A DNA stretch of 64,000 nucleotides, from positions 20,640-84,639 of the forward strand of contig JASJAY010000012.1 of NCBI GenBank assembly GCA_030066775.1, written 5' to 3'. Positions 8,221-16,886 of the stretch are shown here, in pieces (position 1 is the stretch's first letter; every line of letters starts with the position of its first letter). A program made the translations under genes and the position numbers. Below the pieces are notes generated by a model, which did not search any database, was not told the DNA's origin, and worked only from the letters and a program-made list of their open reading frames with translations. This DNA is from Planctomycetota bacterium. GTDB taxonomy: Bacteria; Planctomycetota; PLA2; JAEUHO01.

Positions 8221-9000
8221 ATGGCAATCTTCAGCTGGCTGCGCTCCATGGGGGCACCCGACGAACCGCTCCAAGAGCTCGTGAGCCGGTTCGGCCTCAT
8301 GGTTGGACACGCGCGGCACTCCTTCGACCTCGCGACCGACGCGTATCTCATTGGTGCGGATGCCAAGACCATCGAAGGCGATGTCAAGGCGACCGACGAG
8401 AAGATCAACGAGATCCATAGCAGCATCCGACGCGGCCTCGTGATCCACGCGTCCCTGCGCGGCGCCGGGGAGGTGGCGTCGGCACTCGCGATGATCAGCG
8501 TCGCGAAGGATGCGGAGCTGATCGGCGACTACACGAAGCACATCGCCAAGCTTGCCGTCCGTTGTCCGAAGCAACCCGACGGCCCCTTCCACGCCATCCT
8601 GCTCGAGATGAAGGGACGCATCTCGAGCATCCTCGCCGAGGCACGCGAGCTGTACGAGAGCGAGGACGAGGACGGCGCACGCGCCTTCATTGGGCGCGCC
8701 GAAGCGCTCAAGGACGAGTGCGATGCCGCCACGCGCGAAATCCTCACCTCGCTCGACGAGCGCACAGTGCAGCCGGCTGATCCTGCGGCGACCGTGCTCT
8801 GCTTCCGGTACTACCGGCGCATCGTCTCGCACTCCCTGAACATCGTCACGTCCGTCGTCCTGCCCGTCGACCACCTGGACTACTACGACGAGGACAAGGA
8901 GTCTCGCGGCCCGCTCCCGGTCGAGAAGGCGACGAAGCGCAAGAAGCGCCGCAAAAAGGGCAAGAAGGACAAGAAGAAGCGCAAGAAGGACAAGAAGTAG
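8221..9000 (+). CDS. PhoU-like protein with lysine-rich C-terminal tail
   Basis: 259 residues. The first 225 residues are all-helical and PhoU-like, including DAELIGDYTKHIAKLA (about 99-114), which matches the E-x3-D metal motif region of PhoU. The last 25 residues are almost entirely Lys and Arg (KRKKRRKKGKKDKKKRKKDKK). The start is ATG 8221 with GAGAGG upstream, 20 bases after the symporter stop. In many genomes a PhoU domain is fused to the C-terminus of the Na+/phosphate symporter; here it is a separate, probably co-transcribed protein. The basic tail could bind polyphosphate, nucleic acid or acidic lipid; that is inference. Confidence 0.85.
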   Translation: MAIFSWLRSMGAPDEPLQELVSRFGLMVGHARHSFDLATDAYLIGADAKTIEGDVKATDEKINEIHSSIRRGLVIHASLRGAGEVASALAMISVAKDAELIGDYTKHIAKLAVRCPKQPDGPFHAILLEMKGRISSILAEARELYESEDEDGARAFIGRAEALKDECDAATREILTSLDERTVQPADPAATVLCFRYYRRIVSHSLNIVTSVVLPVDHLDYYDEDKESRGPLPVEKATKRKKRRKKGKKDKKKRKKDKK

Positions 9001-9279
9001 GGAACGCGGCGCCCGACCCGTGCGGCTCGATACCGATCGAAGAGGCGGCGAGCTCGACCACGCGCAGCCCGTGACTCGCGCACGAGACTTCGTCGCCCCC
9101 CGTCGCAGGCGTGGTCGTGAGGTTGCGGACATGTACGGCATCGCAGCCCGGGACTTGAACCCGAAGGCCCACAGCGCGACGATCGTGGCCATGCGCAGCA
9201 CGTCGAGAGTTCGGCCCTCGTTCCGGGCCGCTCTGCTGCCGCGCCGGTCGTACCGCGCACGCATCACCGAGGACGTCGC

Positions 9280-11238
9280 ATGAGCGCCACCGAGCGCCGG
9301 CCACCGGAAGACGGACTGCGCACGGAGCTCGAGTTCACCCAGGCCGCGCTCGACGCCCTGCGCGACACGTACTTCGTCTTCGAGCCCGACACGGGCAGAG
9401 CCGTTCGGTGGAACCGCGAGTTCCGGGACGTTTCCGGCTACTCGGACGAGGAGATCGCCGAGCTTCCCGCGCCGGCGTCGTACTACAGCCCCGAGGACAT
9501 CGAGCGCGCCTCGGCCTTCATCCGCGACGTCCTGGAGCAGGGCTCGGGAATCATCGAGCTGGAGCTGATCTGCAAGGACGGCCGGAGGATCCCGACCGAG
9601 TACAAGGTGGCGATCATCCGGACCCCGGACGGCGGCCCGCGCTACGTGATCTCCATCGGACGCGACGTGACGGAGCGCCGGCAAGCGGACCTGGAGCTGC
9701 GCGTCGAGCGGGAGCGTCTCCTCCGCTTCATGGACGCGGCGACCGACGGGTTCCACCTGCTGGACCGCGATCTGCGCATCCTGGCGATCAACCAGATGGC
9801 GCTCGACCGGATCCGCATGGCCGTGCCCGAGGTGACGAAGCCCCAGGACGTCACGGGCAGGCTCCTCGTGGATGTCTATCCGTTCCTGCGTGAGCAACGC
9901 CTGGATGAGCGCTTTCGACCGGTGTTCGAGTCCGGGGAGCCCGTCGTCTACGACGACTCTGTCGAGCATCCGACGCTCGGCACGGTGCACATGACGATCA
10001 AGGCCTTCAAGGTGGGAGACGAGATCGGGCTGATCGCCACGGACGTCACCGAACGCACGCGCGCAGCGGAGCAGCGGCTGGATCTGGAGCGCCAGATCCA
10101 GCACGCCCAGAAGCTCGAGAGCTTGGGCGTGCTCGCAGGCGGCATCGCCCACGACTTCAACAACATCCTCGTCTCCATCCTCGGGCATGCGGACCTTGCC
10201 TTCGAGGAGATGTCGCTCACTGCACCCGGACGCCGACACCTGATGGAGATCGTGAAGGGATCGCGGCGCGCGGCGGACCTGGCCACGCAGATGCTCGCGT
10301 ACTCGGGCAAGGGCCGTTTCGAGCTGCGCACGATCGACCTGAACGAGTTCGTCGAGGAGATGGCGCACCTGCTGACGGTCTCGACGTCGAAGAAGTCGGT
10401 CGTGCAGTACGAGTTCGCCGACGCGCTGCCGGCCATCGAGGGCGACGTGACCCAGGTCCGCCAGGTGATCATGAACCTGATCACCAACGCGTCCGAGGCG
10501 CTGGGTGCCGACAGCGGCATCATCTCGATCCGCACGGGCGTGACGCGACTCGATCCGACGAAGACCAGCGAGCTGCAGGTGGCGGAAGGGGATCCGGAGG
10601 GCACCTACGTCCATCTCGAGGTCGTGGACACGGGGTGCGGCATGGACGAGGCGACGCTGCGACGGCTCTTCGATCCCTTCTACAGCACCAAGTTCACGGG
10701 CCGCGGACTGGGCATGGCGGTCGTGCAGGGCATCGTCCGCGGCCACAACGGCGCCATCCGCGTCCGCAGTCGACCCGGCGAGGGCACCGAGGTCCGCGTC
10801 ATGTTCCCCGCCGTCGAAGGCGCCGCCGAACCGCTCGCACGCGAGCCGAAGACGGACGCCGCGACGTGGCGCGCTTCGGGCACGGTGCTGCTCGTCGACG
10901 ACGAGGAGAGCATCCTGTTCCTCGCGCGCGAGATGCTCGAAGCGACGGGGTTCGATGTCGTGACGGCGGCGAACGGACGCGAGGCGCTCCAGATCTTCAA
11001 GGCACAGCCGGAGGCGTTCGAGCTCGTCCTGCTGGATCTGACGATGCCGGAGATGGACGGCGAGGAGTGCTTCCGCGAGCTACGGAAGATCAGGGCCGAC
11101 GTGCGCGTGGTCATGTCCAGCGGCTACAGCGAGCAGGAGATCACGCGGCGCTTCACGGGCACGGGCCTGCGCGGCTTCATGCAGAAGCCCTACCGGCTGA
11201 CCGCCCTGCGAGCCAAGCTGCGCGAAGCCCTCGAGTGA
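9280..11238 (+). CDS. PAS-PAS hybrid sensor histidine kinase with C-terminal receiver domain
   Basis: 652 residues, no membrane segment, so cytoplasmic. Two PAS domains (about 15-138, ending in the PAC motif SIGRDVTERR, and 143-262) precede an H-box AGGIAHDFNNIL with His291, the NtrB-like class. The ATPase domain has an N-box, NLITNASEAL (399-408), and G-boxes DTGCGMDE and GRGLGMAVVQGIV. Residues 535-652 are a receiver domain with acidic DDEE (540-543), phospho-acceptor Asp586 (LLDLTMPEMDG) and a conserved Lys in MQKPYR. Start ATG 9280 has GAGG upstream. It is downstream of the phosphate genes, but 279 bases separate them and the signal it senses is not evident. Confidence 0.92.
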   Translation: MSATERRPPEDGLRTELEFTQAALDALRDTYFVFEPDTGRAVRWNREFRDVSGYSDEEIAELPAPASYYSPEDIERASAFIRDVLEQGSGIIELELICKDGRRIPTEYKVAIIRTPDGGPRYVISIGRDVTERRQADLELRVERERLLRFMDAATDGFHLLDRDLRILAINQMALDRIRMAVPEVTKPQDVTGRLLVDVYPFLREQRLDERFRPVFESGEPVVYDDSVEHPTLGTVHMTIKAFKVGDEIGLIATDVTERTRAAEQRLDLERQIQHAQKLESLGVLAGGIAHDFNNILVSILGHADLAFEEMSLTAPGRRHLMEIVKGSRRAADLATQMLAYSGKGRFELRTIDLNEFVEEMAHLLTVSTSKKSVVQYEFADALPAIEGDVTQVRQVIMNLITNASEALGADSGIISIRTGVTRLDPTKTSELQVAEGDPEGTYVHLEVVDTGCGMDEATLRRLFDPFYSTKFTGRGLGMAVVQGIVRGHNGAIRVRSRPGEGTEVRVMFPAVEGAAEPLAREPKTDAATWRASGTVLLVDDEESILFLAREMLEATGFDVVTAANGREALQIFKAQPEAFELVLLDLTMPEMDGEECFRELRKIRADVRVVMSSGYSEQEITRRFTGTGLRGFMQKPYRLTALRAKLREALE

Positions 11239-11252
11239 CCCGATCGCTGCCG

Positions 11253-11627
11253 TCAGGCGGTCGTGAGCTCGCGCGAGGCCTCGAGCGGGCGCCGATGCGC
11301 ACAAGATGACATGGCGGGATGGAAGTGCGTCGCCTCGGCGTCGCCGTGCGCGTAGCACACGTAGCCGATCTCGCCCTCGACTTCGGCCAGGAAGTCAATG
11401 CGGACGGGCTCGTACGAGCGCAGCGTGCCGCCCAGCCTCTCCAGCTCGGCGACGTACGCTTGGATCTCGTCCAGAGCGCGGTCGATGTCCGCCATGAGTG
11501 CGCGGCTGGGCTCGGCGTCCACGAACGTCTCCGCCCTGGCGTACGCCTTGGCGATGTCCACGGCAATGCCGGAGACCAGGGGGATCATGGCCGTGATCGT
11601 CTCGGGTCGGGAGATGCGGGCGTGCAT
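11253..11627 (-). CDS. DUF2203 family protein
   Basis: 124 residues from ATG 11627, which has GGAG seven bases upstream; the longer frame is not protein-like before that. The core (AYVAELERLGGTLRSYEPVR, then IDFLAEVEGEIGYVCY) matches DUF2203, a small helical family of unknown function found next to diverse housekeeping genes. The C-terminus carries THFHPAMSSCAHRRPL, equivalent to the family's conserved W/H-H-x(n)-RRP ending. It converges on the hybrid kinase with only 14 bases between stops. Confidence 0.8.
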   Translation of the reverse strand: MHARISRPETITAMIPLVSGIAVDIAKAYARAETFVDAEPSRALMADIDRALDEIQAYVAELERLGGTLRSYEPVRIDFLAEVEGEIGYVCYAHGDAEATHFHPAMSSCAHRRPLEASRELTTA

Positions 11628-11747
11628 GGCTGCTCCAGGTTCGGCGGGCTCGCTTGCCGCCTCACCAGGGAAAGAGGCATCTGGCCGCCGAGGTTCACGC
11701 AGAAACCCGGAATTTCTCGCGAGGCCCAAGAACTGCGCGTCTCAGGG

Positions 11748-12209
11748 CTACGGGTTGAGCCGCCAGAGCTCGAAGTTGAGTGCCGAGGCCAGGGTGAGCC
11801 AGGCCAGGTACGGCACGAGCAACACGCCGGCGAGGCGCGTCTGGCGCCAGAAGGCGACGAGCGTGGCCGCGACCGCGAGCCACATCAGCACGATGCAAAC
11901 GAAGGCCACCAGCATCGCGTGGACACCGAAGAAGAGCGGCGTCCATGCTGCGTTGAGGGCGAGCTGGACGAGGAACAGGCTCAGCGCCGTCCGGGCACCT
12001 GACCATCCGGCCTTGCGCCACACCAGCCAGGCAGCGATCCCCATGAGCGTGTAGAGCGTGGTCCAGACCGGACCGAACACCCAACCCGGAGGCGTCCAGG
12101 CAGGCTTCTCCAGTGCGGCGTACCACGCGCCGGGGCGGAAGAAGATGCCCGTCAAGGACGGGACGAAGGAGAGAAGCACCCAGAGGACGAGGGGGCGGAG
12201 GGCCTGCAC
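11748..12209 (-). CDS. tspO: TspO/MBR family membrane protein
   Basis: 153 residues from GTG 12209, typical length for TspO. Five membrane helices with the family's aromatic-rich motifs: PGAWYAALEKPAWTPPGWVF near the start and LNAAWTPLFFG in the third helix. TspO proteins bind tetrapyrroles and act in their degradation or in stress signalling. The longer open frame upstream of GTG 12209 is basic and GC-driven and is not part of the fold. No clear ribosome site is visible, so the start is slightly uncertain. Confidence 0.9.
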   Translation of the reverse strand: MQALRPLVLWVLLSFVPSLTGIFFRPGAWYAALEKPAWTPPGWVFGPVWTTLYTLMGIAAWLVWRKAGWSGARTALSLFLVQLALNAAWTPLFFGVHAMLVAFVCIVLMWLAVAATLVAFWRQTRLAGVLLVPYLAWLTLASALNFELWRLNP

Positions 12210-12260
12210 GGGACAGAGGGTACGGCGCCGACGGGAGCGCGGACCGCCGGAATCGAGCAC

Positions 12261-12308
12261 GCCCGGCCCCAGGGAGGCCGGGCGGCGTGGCGGCCCCTCG
12301 CGGGCCGC
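12261..12308 (-). terminator. Tandem hairpins after hsp20
   Basis: Two perfect stems lie just beyond the hsp20 stop: GCGGCCC/GGGCCGC (12290-12296 with 12302-12308) and GCCCGGCC/GGCCGGGC (12261-12268 with 12276-12283). Neither has a U-tract, so if they end hsp20 transcription they do so by the U-tract-less mode or with Rho. Confidence 0.38.
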
Positions 12309-12320
12309 TGACAAGGGACG

Positions 12321-12788
12321 CTACTTGATCTCGATCGGAAGCGGCTTCGCAGCCGGGATCTTCGGCAGCTTGATTCGGAGCAGGCCGTTGTCGAAGAAGG
12401 CCTCGACCTTCTCGAAGTCGACGTCGGTCGGCATCTGGAAGGTGCGGAAGAACGAGCCGAAGCGCCGCTCGACGCGGAGCCAGTTCACGCCTTCCATCTC
12501 CTTCATCTCACGCTTGCCGGAGAGGGTCAGGACGCCCTTCTCGAACGTGATCTTGATGTCCTTCTTGAAGACGCCGGGCAGCTCGAAGATGAGCAGGTAG
12601 GCGTTGTCGTCCTCGCAGAGATCGAAGACGGGGAAGAACATCCGCTCGCCCTCTTCCGTGAAGCGCGGCGGGCTGAACCAGCTCGTCTCGAACATCCGGT
12701 CGAAGGGCATGAAGCGGTTGAAGAAGGGCCGCTCGAAGGGTTCGAAGCCGAACATCTTCTCGGGCGCCTTCACTTTGAGAGTCGTCAT
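12321..12788 (-). CDS. Small heat-shock protein, Hsp20/alpha-crystallin family
   Basis: 155 residues from ATG 12788, with a strong AGGAGG ten bases upstream. A Phe-rich N-terminal arm (FEPFERPFFNRFMPFDRMF) precedes the alpha-crystallin domain at about 48-140 (FELPGVFKKDIKITFEKGVL, then the RRFGSFFRTFQMP strand). The conserved C-terminal dimer/oligomer motif I-x-I/V appears as IKLPKIPAAKPLPIEIK. It holds unfolding proteins without ATP. It is divergent from the disulfide reductase gene. Confidence 0.94.
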   Translation of the reverse strand: MTTLKVKAPEKMFGFEPFERPFFNRFMPFDRMFETSWFSPPRFTEEGERMFFPVFDLCEDDNAYLLIFELPGVFKKDIKITFEKGVLTLSGKREMKEMEGVNWLRVERRFGSFFRTFQMPTDVDFEKVEAFFDNGLLRIKLPKIPAAKPLPIEIK

Positions 12789-12813
12789 ATAGGCATTTCC
12801 TCCTGGGGCCGTG

Positions 12814-12825
12814 CGTGACATCACG
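12814..12825. promoter_or_regulatory. Short inverted repeat upstream of hsp20
   Basis: CGTGA-CA-TCACG lies 26 bases before the hsp20 ATG, between the ribosome site and the likely promoter of the divergent gene. It could be an operator. It is not the CIRCE element. Short enough to arise by chance. Confidence 0.2.
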
Positions 12826-13038
12826 TGCACAGCCCCCCGTGGCCCAGACCGGGCCGTCCGGCTGCGCGCAACGGGTGTGCCGTTGCATTGCCCGCACCGA
12901 ACAGGCCCCGCGGCGTCAGGGCTGGGGAGGCCCGCGCAGCGCCGTGCGGAGCCGTCCTCCGTGGCGCGGCCAGAGGCGCCGAAACCCACCCGCACCCCGG
13001 CGCGTCAGGGATGCGCGCCCACGATGGAGGAACGCCCC

Positions 13039-14424
13039 ATGCCTGCCACGCCTTACGACCTCGTCGTGCTCGGAGGCGGCAACGCCTTCGGCCTGGTCAC
13101 GGAAGCCGCGAACGCGGGGCTGCGGGTCGCCCTGATCGAGAAGGACCTCCTGGGCGGCACCTGCCCCAATCGCGGCTGCATCCCCACCAAGCTGCTCCTG
13201 GGCTACGCGGACGTCGCCAACGCGGTCCGCCGCGCGGACCGGTTCCACGTGGACGCGGACCTCAAGGGCATCGACGGGCGCGCCCTGCTGGCCGAGACCT
13301 TCGGCGCGACCCGCCAGACTGACGGCAAGCTCGAGCGCGCCCTGCCGGACAACGTGACCCTCTATCGAGGGCGGGGCCGGTTCGTCGGCGAGCGAGAGCT
13401 CGAGGTGAACGGCGAGCGGGTGCGTGGCGAGCGCGTCGTGGTCTCGACCGGGAGCCGTCCGCGGCGCCTGGACGTGCCCGGGCTTGCCGGCACCCCCTAC
13501 TGGACGAGCGACGACCTGTTCCAGATGGACGAGCTCCCGCAGTCGATCGCGATCGTGGGAGGCGGCTGCATCGGCGTGGAGATGGGCAGCTTCCTGAACG
13601 GCGTCGGCGTGGACGTCACCGTGATCCACCGCGATGCCCAGCTCTTCGACTACGCCGATGCGGAGCTCCGCGCGAAGCTGACGAAGGCCTTCACGGCCCG
13701 CGTGCCCACGATGCTCGAGTCCACCGTGACGCGCGTCGAGCACGACGCGCGGGGATTCACGATCCACGTGGAGGGCCCCGATGGGACCACGACCGCGCGG
13801 ACCGTCGAGCGCCTGCTCTACGCCGTGGGGCGCGTCCCCAACGCCGACGACATCGGACTCGAGCTCGCGGGCATCGAGACCACCGAGCGCGGCCACCTGA
13901 AGGTCGACGGCCACCTCCAGACGACCGCCGAGGGCGTCTACGGCCTTGGCGACGTGGTCGGGAACTACATGCTCACCCACACCGCCACGTTCGAGGGGGC
14001 TTACCTCGCGCGGACGTTCCTCGAGGGTGAGACCGCCCCCATCGACTACGGCGCCGTGCCCGCGGCGTGCTTCACGACGCCGGAGCTGGCCTGGGCCGGT
14101 CCCACGGAGCAGCAGCTCCAGGCGAAGGGCATCGAGTACCTCAGCGCGAGCGTGCCGTACACCTCGGCAGCGAAGGGCCGCGCGCTCAAGGAAGAGCACG
14201 GCCTGTGCAAGCTGCTCTTCGAGCCCGATGGGACGCTGCTCGCCGCTCACATCGTGGGCGAGCACGCCTCGATCCTGCTGCACGAGGTCATCCCCGTCCT
14301 GAAGTGGCGGCCTCACATCAGCTCGTTGACGGACATCATCCATGTCCACCCGAGCCTCTCGGAGGTCGTGCGCAACGCCGCGCGCAAGGCCAAGGCCATG
14401 CTGAAGGAGGCCGTTCCGGCCTAG
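13039..14424 (+). CDS. FAD-dependent pyridine nucleotide-disulfide reductase (dihydrolipoamide dehydrogenase-like)
   Basis: 461 residues. I use ATG 13039 because GGAGG sits eight bases before it; ATG 13024 contains that site. The FAD-binding strand is LVVLGGGNAFGLVTEAANAG, followed by the redox-active disulfide GGTCPNRGCIPTK. The NAD(P) site is IAIVGGGCIGVEMGSF. Near the C-terminus HVHPSLSEVV supplies the His-Glu catalytic pair. All class I disulfide reductase parts are present. No 2-oxo-acid dehydrogenase genes are nearby, so the disulfide substrate (lipoamide, mycothiol-like or other) is unknown. Confidence 0.9.
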   Translation: MPATPYDLVVLGGGNAFGLVTEAANAGLRVALIEKDLLGGTCPNRGCIPTKLLLGYADVANAVRRADRFHVDADLKGIDGRALLAETFGATRQTDGKLERALPDNVTLYRGRGRFVGERELEVNGERVRGERVVVSTGSRPRRLDVPGLAGTPYWTSDDLFQMDELPQSIAIVGGGCIGVEMGSFLNGVGVDVTVIHRDAQLFDYADAELRAKLTKAFTARVPTMLESTVTRVEHDARGFTIHVEGPDGTTTARTVERLLYAVGRVPNADDIGLELAGIETTERGHLKVDGHLQTTAEGVYGLGDVVGNYMLTHTATFEGAYLARTFLEGETAPIDYGAVPAACFTTPELAWAGPTEQQLQAKGIEYLSASVPYTSAAKGRALKEEHGLCKLLFEPDGTLLAAHIVGEHASILLHEVIPVLKWRPHISSLTDIIHVHPSLSEVVRNAARKAKAMLKEAVPA

Positions 14425-14460
14425 TGCTTCTCGACCAGCGGATCCGGTAGGCTCTCGCCC

Positions 14461-16569
14461 GTGGGCGACGCTCTGGACGACACACGCTACGGCTACCTGG
14501 AGCTCGAGGGCGAGGTCCGCGGCCCGTACGACGGCGACGAGCTGCGCGAGCAGGTCGACGAAGCGCCGGACGCCGCGTGGCGATACAGCGTGCATGGCGT
14601 CACGTTCGGACCCCTGCCTTCCCAGCTGGGGCAATCCGCCGCGTCCGATCGCCGGCCCCGGACGCCGGTCCCGTTGCCCGTTCCTCGCACCTGGCCCGAC
14701 AACGGGGACTGGCACCGGCGCACCGTGACGCGCGGCGCCCTCGCCGTCTTCATCGGGTTCTGGCTGCCCCATGTGATCCTGGCCGGCGAGCGGACGCAGT
14801 GGGTCCCGATGTGGTCCGGGCTGGGCCGGCCGGGTTGGCATGCGTACGGTCTGTTCGCGCTCGCGTCGCTCCTGCTCTTGGGTGCACTGCTCCCGCTGCT
14901 GCTCACAAGGGACGCGAACGTCGGGCGGCGTGCCCTGCGCAGCACGTGGGTGTCGGGGATCGCGCTCTACGTCTACGCGCTCAGCGACCCTCCGGCCCTG
15001 GGCTTCGGCGACCTGCTCTTCGCCGGGCTCTTCGGGCCGGCGCGACTCGCGATGGTCCCGGGAACCGATGCCTTCGCGTTTCCGGCGGGAGCGAGCTTCA
15101 CCGTCTTGCTGCTCCTTGCCGGCTGTGTCCTCATCGCCGCCGGGACGCGCGTCGAGTCCAGGTATCTGGGACGTAGCGTCCCCCTGCTCTCCCGAGCGGG
15201 GGGTTGGATCGTGCTCCTCACCTTCGTGCTGCCGCTGCGAGAGGGATCCGTGGCGGAGCTCGTCTGGCTCGAGCCACTAGGCGCCGAGGACGAGGTGCCG
15301 TTCTCCTTCGTTTGCTTGGCCGTCTTTGCCCTCGGCGCCATGGGCGCACTCGCAGGTCGCTGGCCCGCGGATCGCCGTGTCGGCTGCCACGCCCGCCGCC
15401 TCCTCATCTACATCATCGCGATCGGGGCGCCCCTCGCCGCCTATGGCGGGCTTGCCGCCCACCACGGCCACGGCTTCGCGCTGGCAGCCGGGCTCCTGCG
15501 CGACGTGATGGTCGTATACGGGGTATTGAGCGTCGTCGGATGCAGCCTCGCGGCGTGGGCCCTCGACGCCGTCCCCGACCAGCCGCGCACCGCAGCTGAC
15601 GGCGAGCCGTCGCTCCAACAGAAGCGTCAGTCCACGCTGGCGCTCTGTCTCGCCCTGGTCGCCATCGCACCGCGGCCCGACTGGGCGACGGACGAGCTCG
15701 GCAGACCTGTACTGGAAGCCCGCTGGCTGTTCGAGCGCGTGTTCGATCCCTTCACAGAGCCCGGTTTCGGGGGGCCCGAACGTCCGGTGACCGTGCTCAT
15801 CCTGATGCTCCTGCCCTTGCTGTCCGCGCTTGCGCTGTACCTCGTAAGCCGCCGCCGCTCACGCCGTGGTGCAGCGGTTGCCGCCCTCGTGATCCTCGGC
15901 GTAGCGATCTGCCATGGATCGACGGCGTTGACCGCCGGTATGGGCCGCTACCTCCCGTACGCCGTCGAGCTCTCGATCCTCGTGGGGGATCCTCCCGGCC
16001 CCATCGAGGAGTGGGCAGCGATCAGCCACCTCGGTCCGCTGGCAAGTGTGGCGCTTGCCCTCCTCGCCGCGGCCGCGCTGCGCGCGCGGGGGGAACCGCC
16101 GCAGTCGGGCTGGCGCCACGGCGTGGCGATCGGCGCTGCCACGCTCTTGGCCATCGGCCTCATCGTGCCCGTGGGCGGTTCGGTCTCGGGCCTCTATCTG
16201 GTGGCGGCCTCGGCCGCTGGGGAGACGTGGGTCTGGGGTGCCATCGGACTGGCGATCGCCGCATTCGGCGCCGTCGGCCTACGGACCGCTCGCGCGCACG
16301 CGAACGAGCCGCACGCACGCGCGCTCCTCGCGCGGCTGCTCCACTTCGGGCTGTGGTTGTTCGCGGGCCTGACGATCCTCGGCTTGATGCTGACCGCTGT
16401 TGACATGGCCAAACAGGATGCGGCTGGCGCTGAGGTGACCTGGATCGCCGGCGGCCGCATTCTGGTCGAGGATGTTCTGGTCACGGTGCTGCTCGTGCTC
16501 TGGCTGGACGAGGCCATGCGCTGGTTCGCAACCACTCCGCATCGACAGATGGAGCAGGTGTTCGAGTAG
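14461..16569 (+). CDS. Large polytopic membrane protein with N-terminal GYF_2-like segment
   Basis: 702 residues from GTG 14461. The first 60 residues (YLELEGEVRGPYDGDELREQ) resemble the small GYF_2 domain seen at the N-terminus of many membrane proteins of unknown role. The rest is a long series of hydrophobic helices, roughly fourteen or more, with short polar loops and no catalytic motif I recognise. It starts 36 bases after the reductase stop. A second, small membrane protein follows. Function unknown. Confidence 0.75.
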   Translation: MGDALDDTRYGYLELEGEVRGPYDGDELREQVDEAPDAAWRYSVHGVTFGPLPSQLGQSAASDRRPRTPVPLPVPRTWPDNGDWHRRTVTRGALAVFIGFWLPHVILAGERTQWVPMWSGLGRPGWHAYGLFALASLLLLGALLPLLLTRDANVGRRALRSTWVSGIALYVYALSDPPALGFGDLLFAGLFGPARLAMVPGTDAFAFPAGASFTVLLLLAGCVLIAAGTRVESRYLGRSVPLLSRAGGWIVLLTFVLPLREGSVAELVWLEPLGAEDEVPFSFVCLAVFALGAMGALAGRWPADRRVGCHARRLLIYIIAIGAPLAAYGGLAAHHGHGFALAAGLLRDVMVVYGVLSVVGCSLAAWALDAVPDQPRTAADGEPSLQQKRQSTLALCLALVAIAPRPDWATDELGRPVLEARWLFERVFDPFTEPGFGGPERPVTVLILMLLPLLSALALYLVSRRRSRRGAAVAALVILGVAICHGSTALTAGMGRYLPYAVELSILVGDPPGPIEEWAAISHLGPLASVALALLAAAALRARGEPPQSGWRHGVAIGAATLLAIGLIVPVGGSVSGLYLVAASAAGETWVWGAIGLAIAAFGAVGLRTARAHANEPHARALLARLLHFGLWLFAGLTILGLMLTAVDMAKQDAAGAEVTWIAGGRILVEDVLVTVLLVLWLDEAMRWFATTPHRQMEQVFE

Positions 16570-16619
16570 CGCGCCCCGGGGGCGGCCGGGCTACGATCCC
16601 CTGTTCGGGGAGGACGGCG

Positions 16620-16886
16620 ATGTCGAACTGGCGTTTCGTGGAGCTGTGGTGCGCGGGCTACGGTGCGTTGTGGGCGATCCTGCTGCTGTTCGCCTTCCTG
16701 AGCCAGTCGCACATCGACACGGGGATGTTCGGGCTGATCGGCTTCCCCATCCTTGCCCTGCTGTACGCGGCTGCGCGCTGGCCGCACGTGAGCGGCAGCG
16801 CGGGCGCTCCCAGTCGCGTGGACATGCTCGAGCGTGAGGTGTTCGAGCTACGGCGTCGCCTCGAGCGGGATCAGCCCCGCTACTAG
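16620..16886 (+). CDS. Small membrane protein with C-terminal charged helix
   Basis: 88 residues from ATG 16620, with GGGAGG seven bases upstream. Two membrane helices (WAILLLFAFL and FGLIGFPILALLYAAA) are followed by a charged amphipathic helix, VDMLEREVFELRRRLERD, likely a short coiled coil. Its TAG overlaps the miaB stop on the opposite strand by two bases. Not recognised as a named family. Confidence 0.7.
   Translation: MSNWRFVELWCAGYGALWAILLLFAFLSQSHIDTGMFGLIGFPILALLYAAARWPHVSGSAGAPSRVDMLEREVFELRRRLERDQPRY

Noticed and set aside
9131..9170. T-arm-like sequence on the minus strand (GGGTTCAAGTCCC)
   Set aside because: No D-arm, anticodon arm or matching acceptor stem could be folded around it.
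9020..9283. 87-codon frame before the hybrid kinase
   Set aside because: Arg-rich, no ribosome site, and it simply ends in the kinase start.
12814..12825. CIRCE-type operator before hsp20
   Set aside because: The repeat is too short and does not match the TTAGCACTC consensus.
13024..13041. Earlier ATG for the disulfide reductase
   Set aside because: The GGAGG that serves ATG 13039 lies inside this extension.
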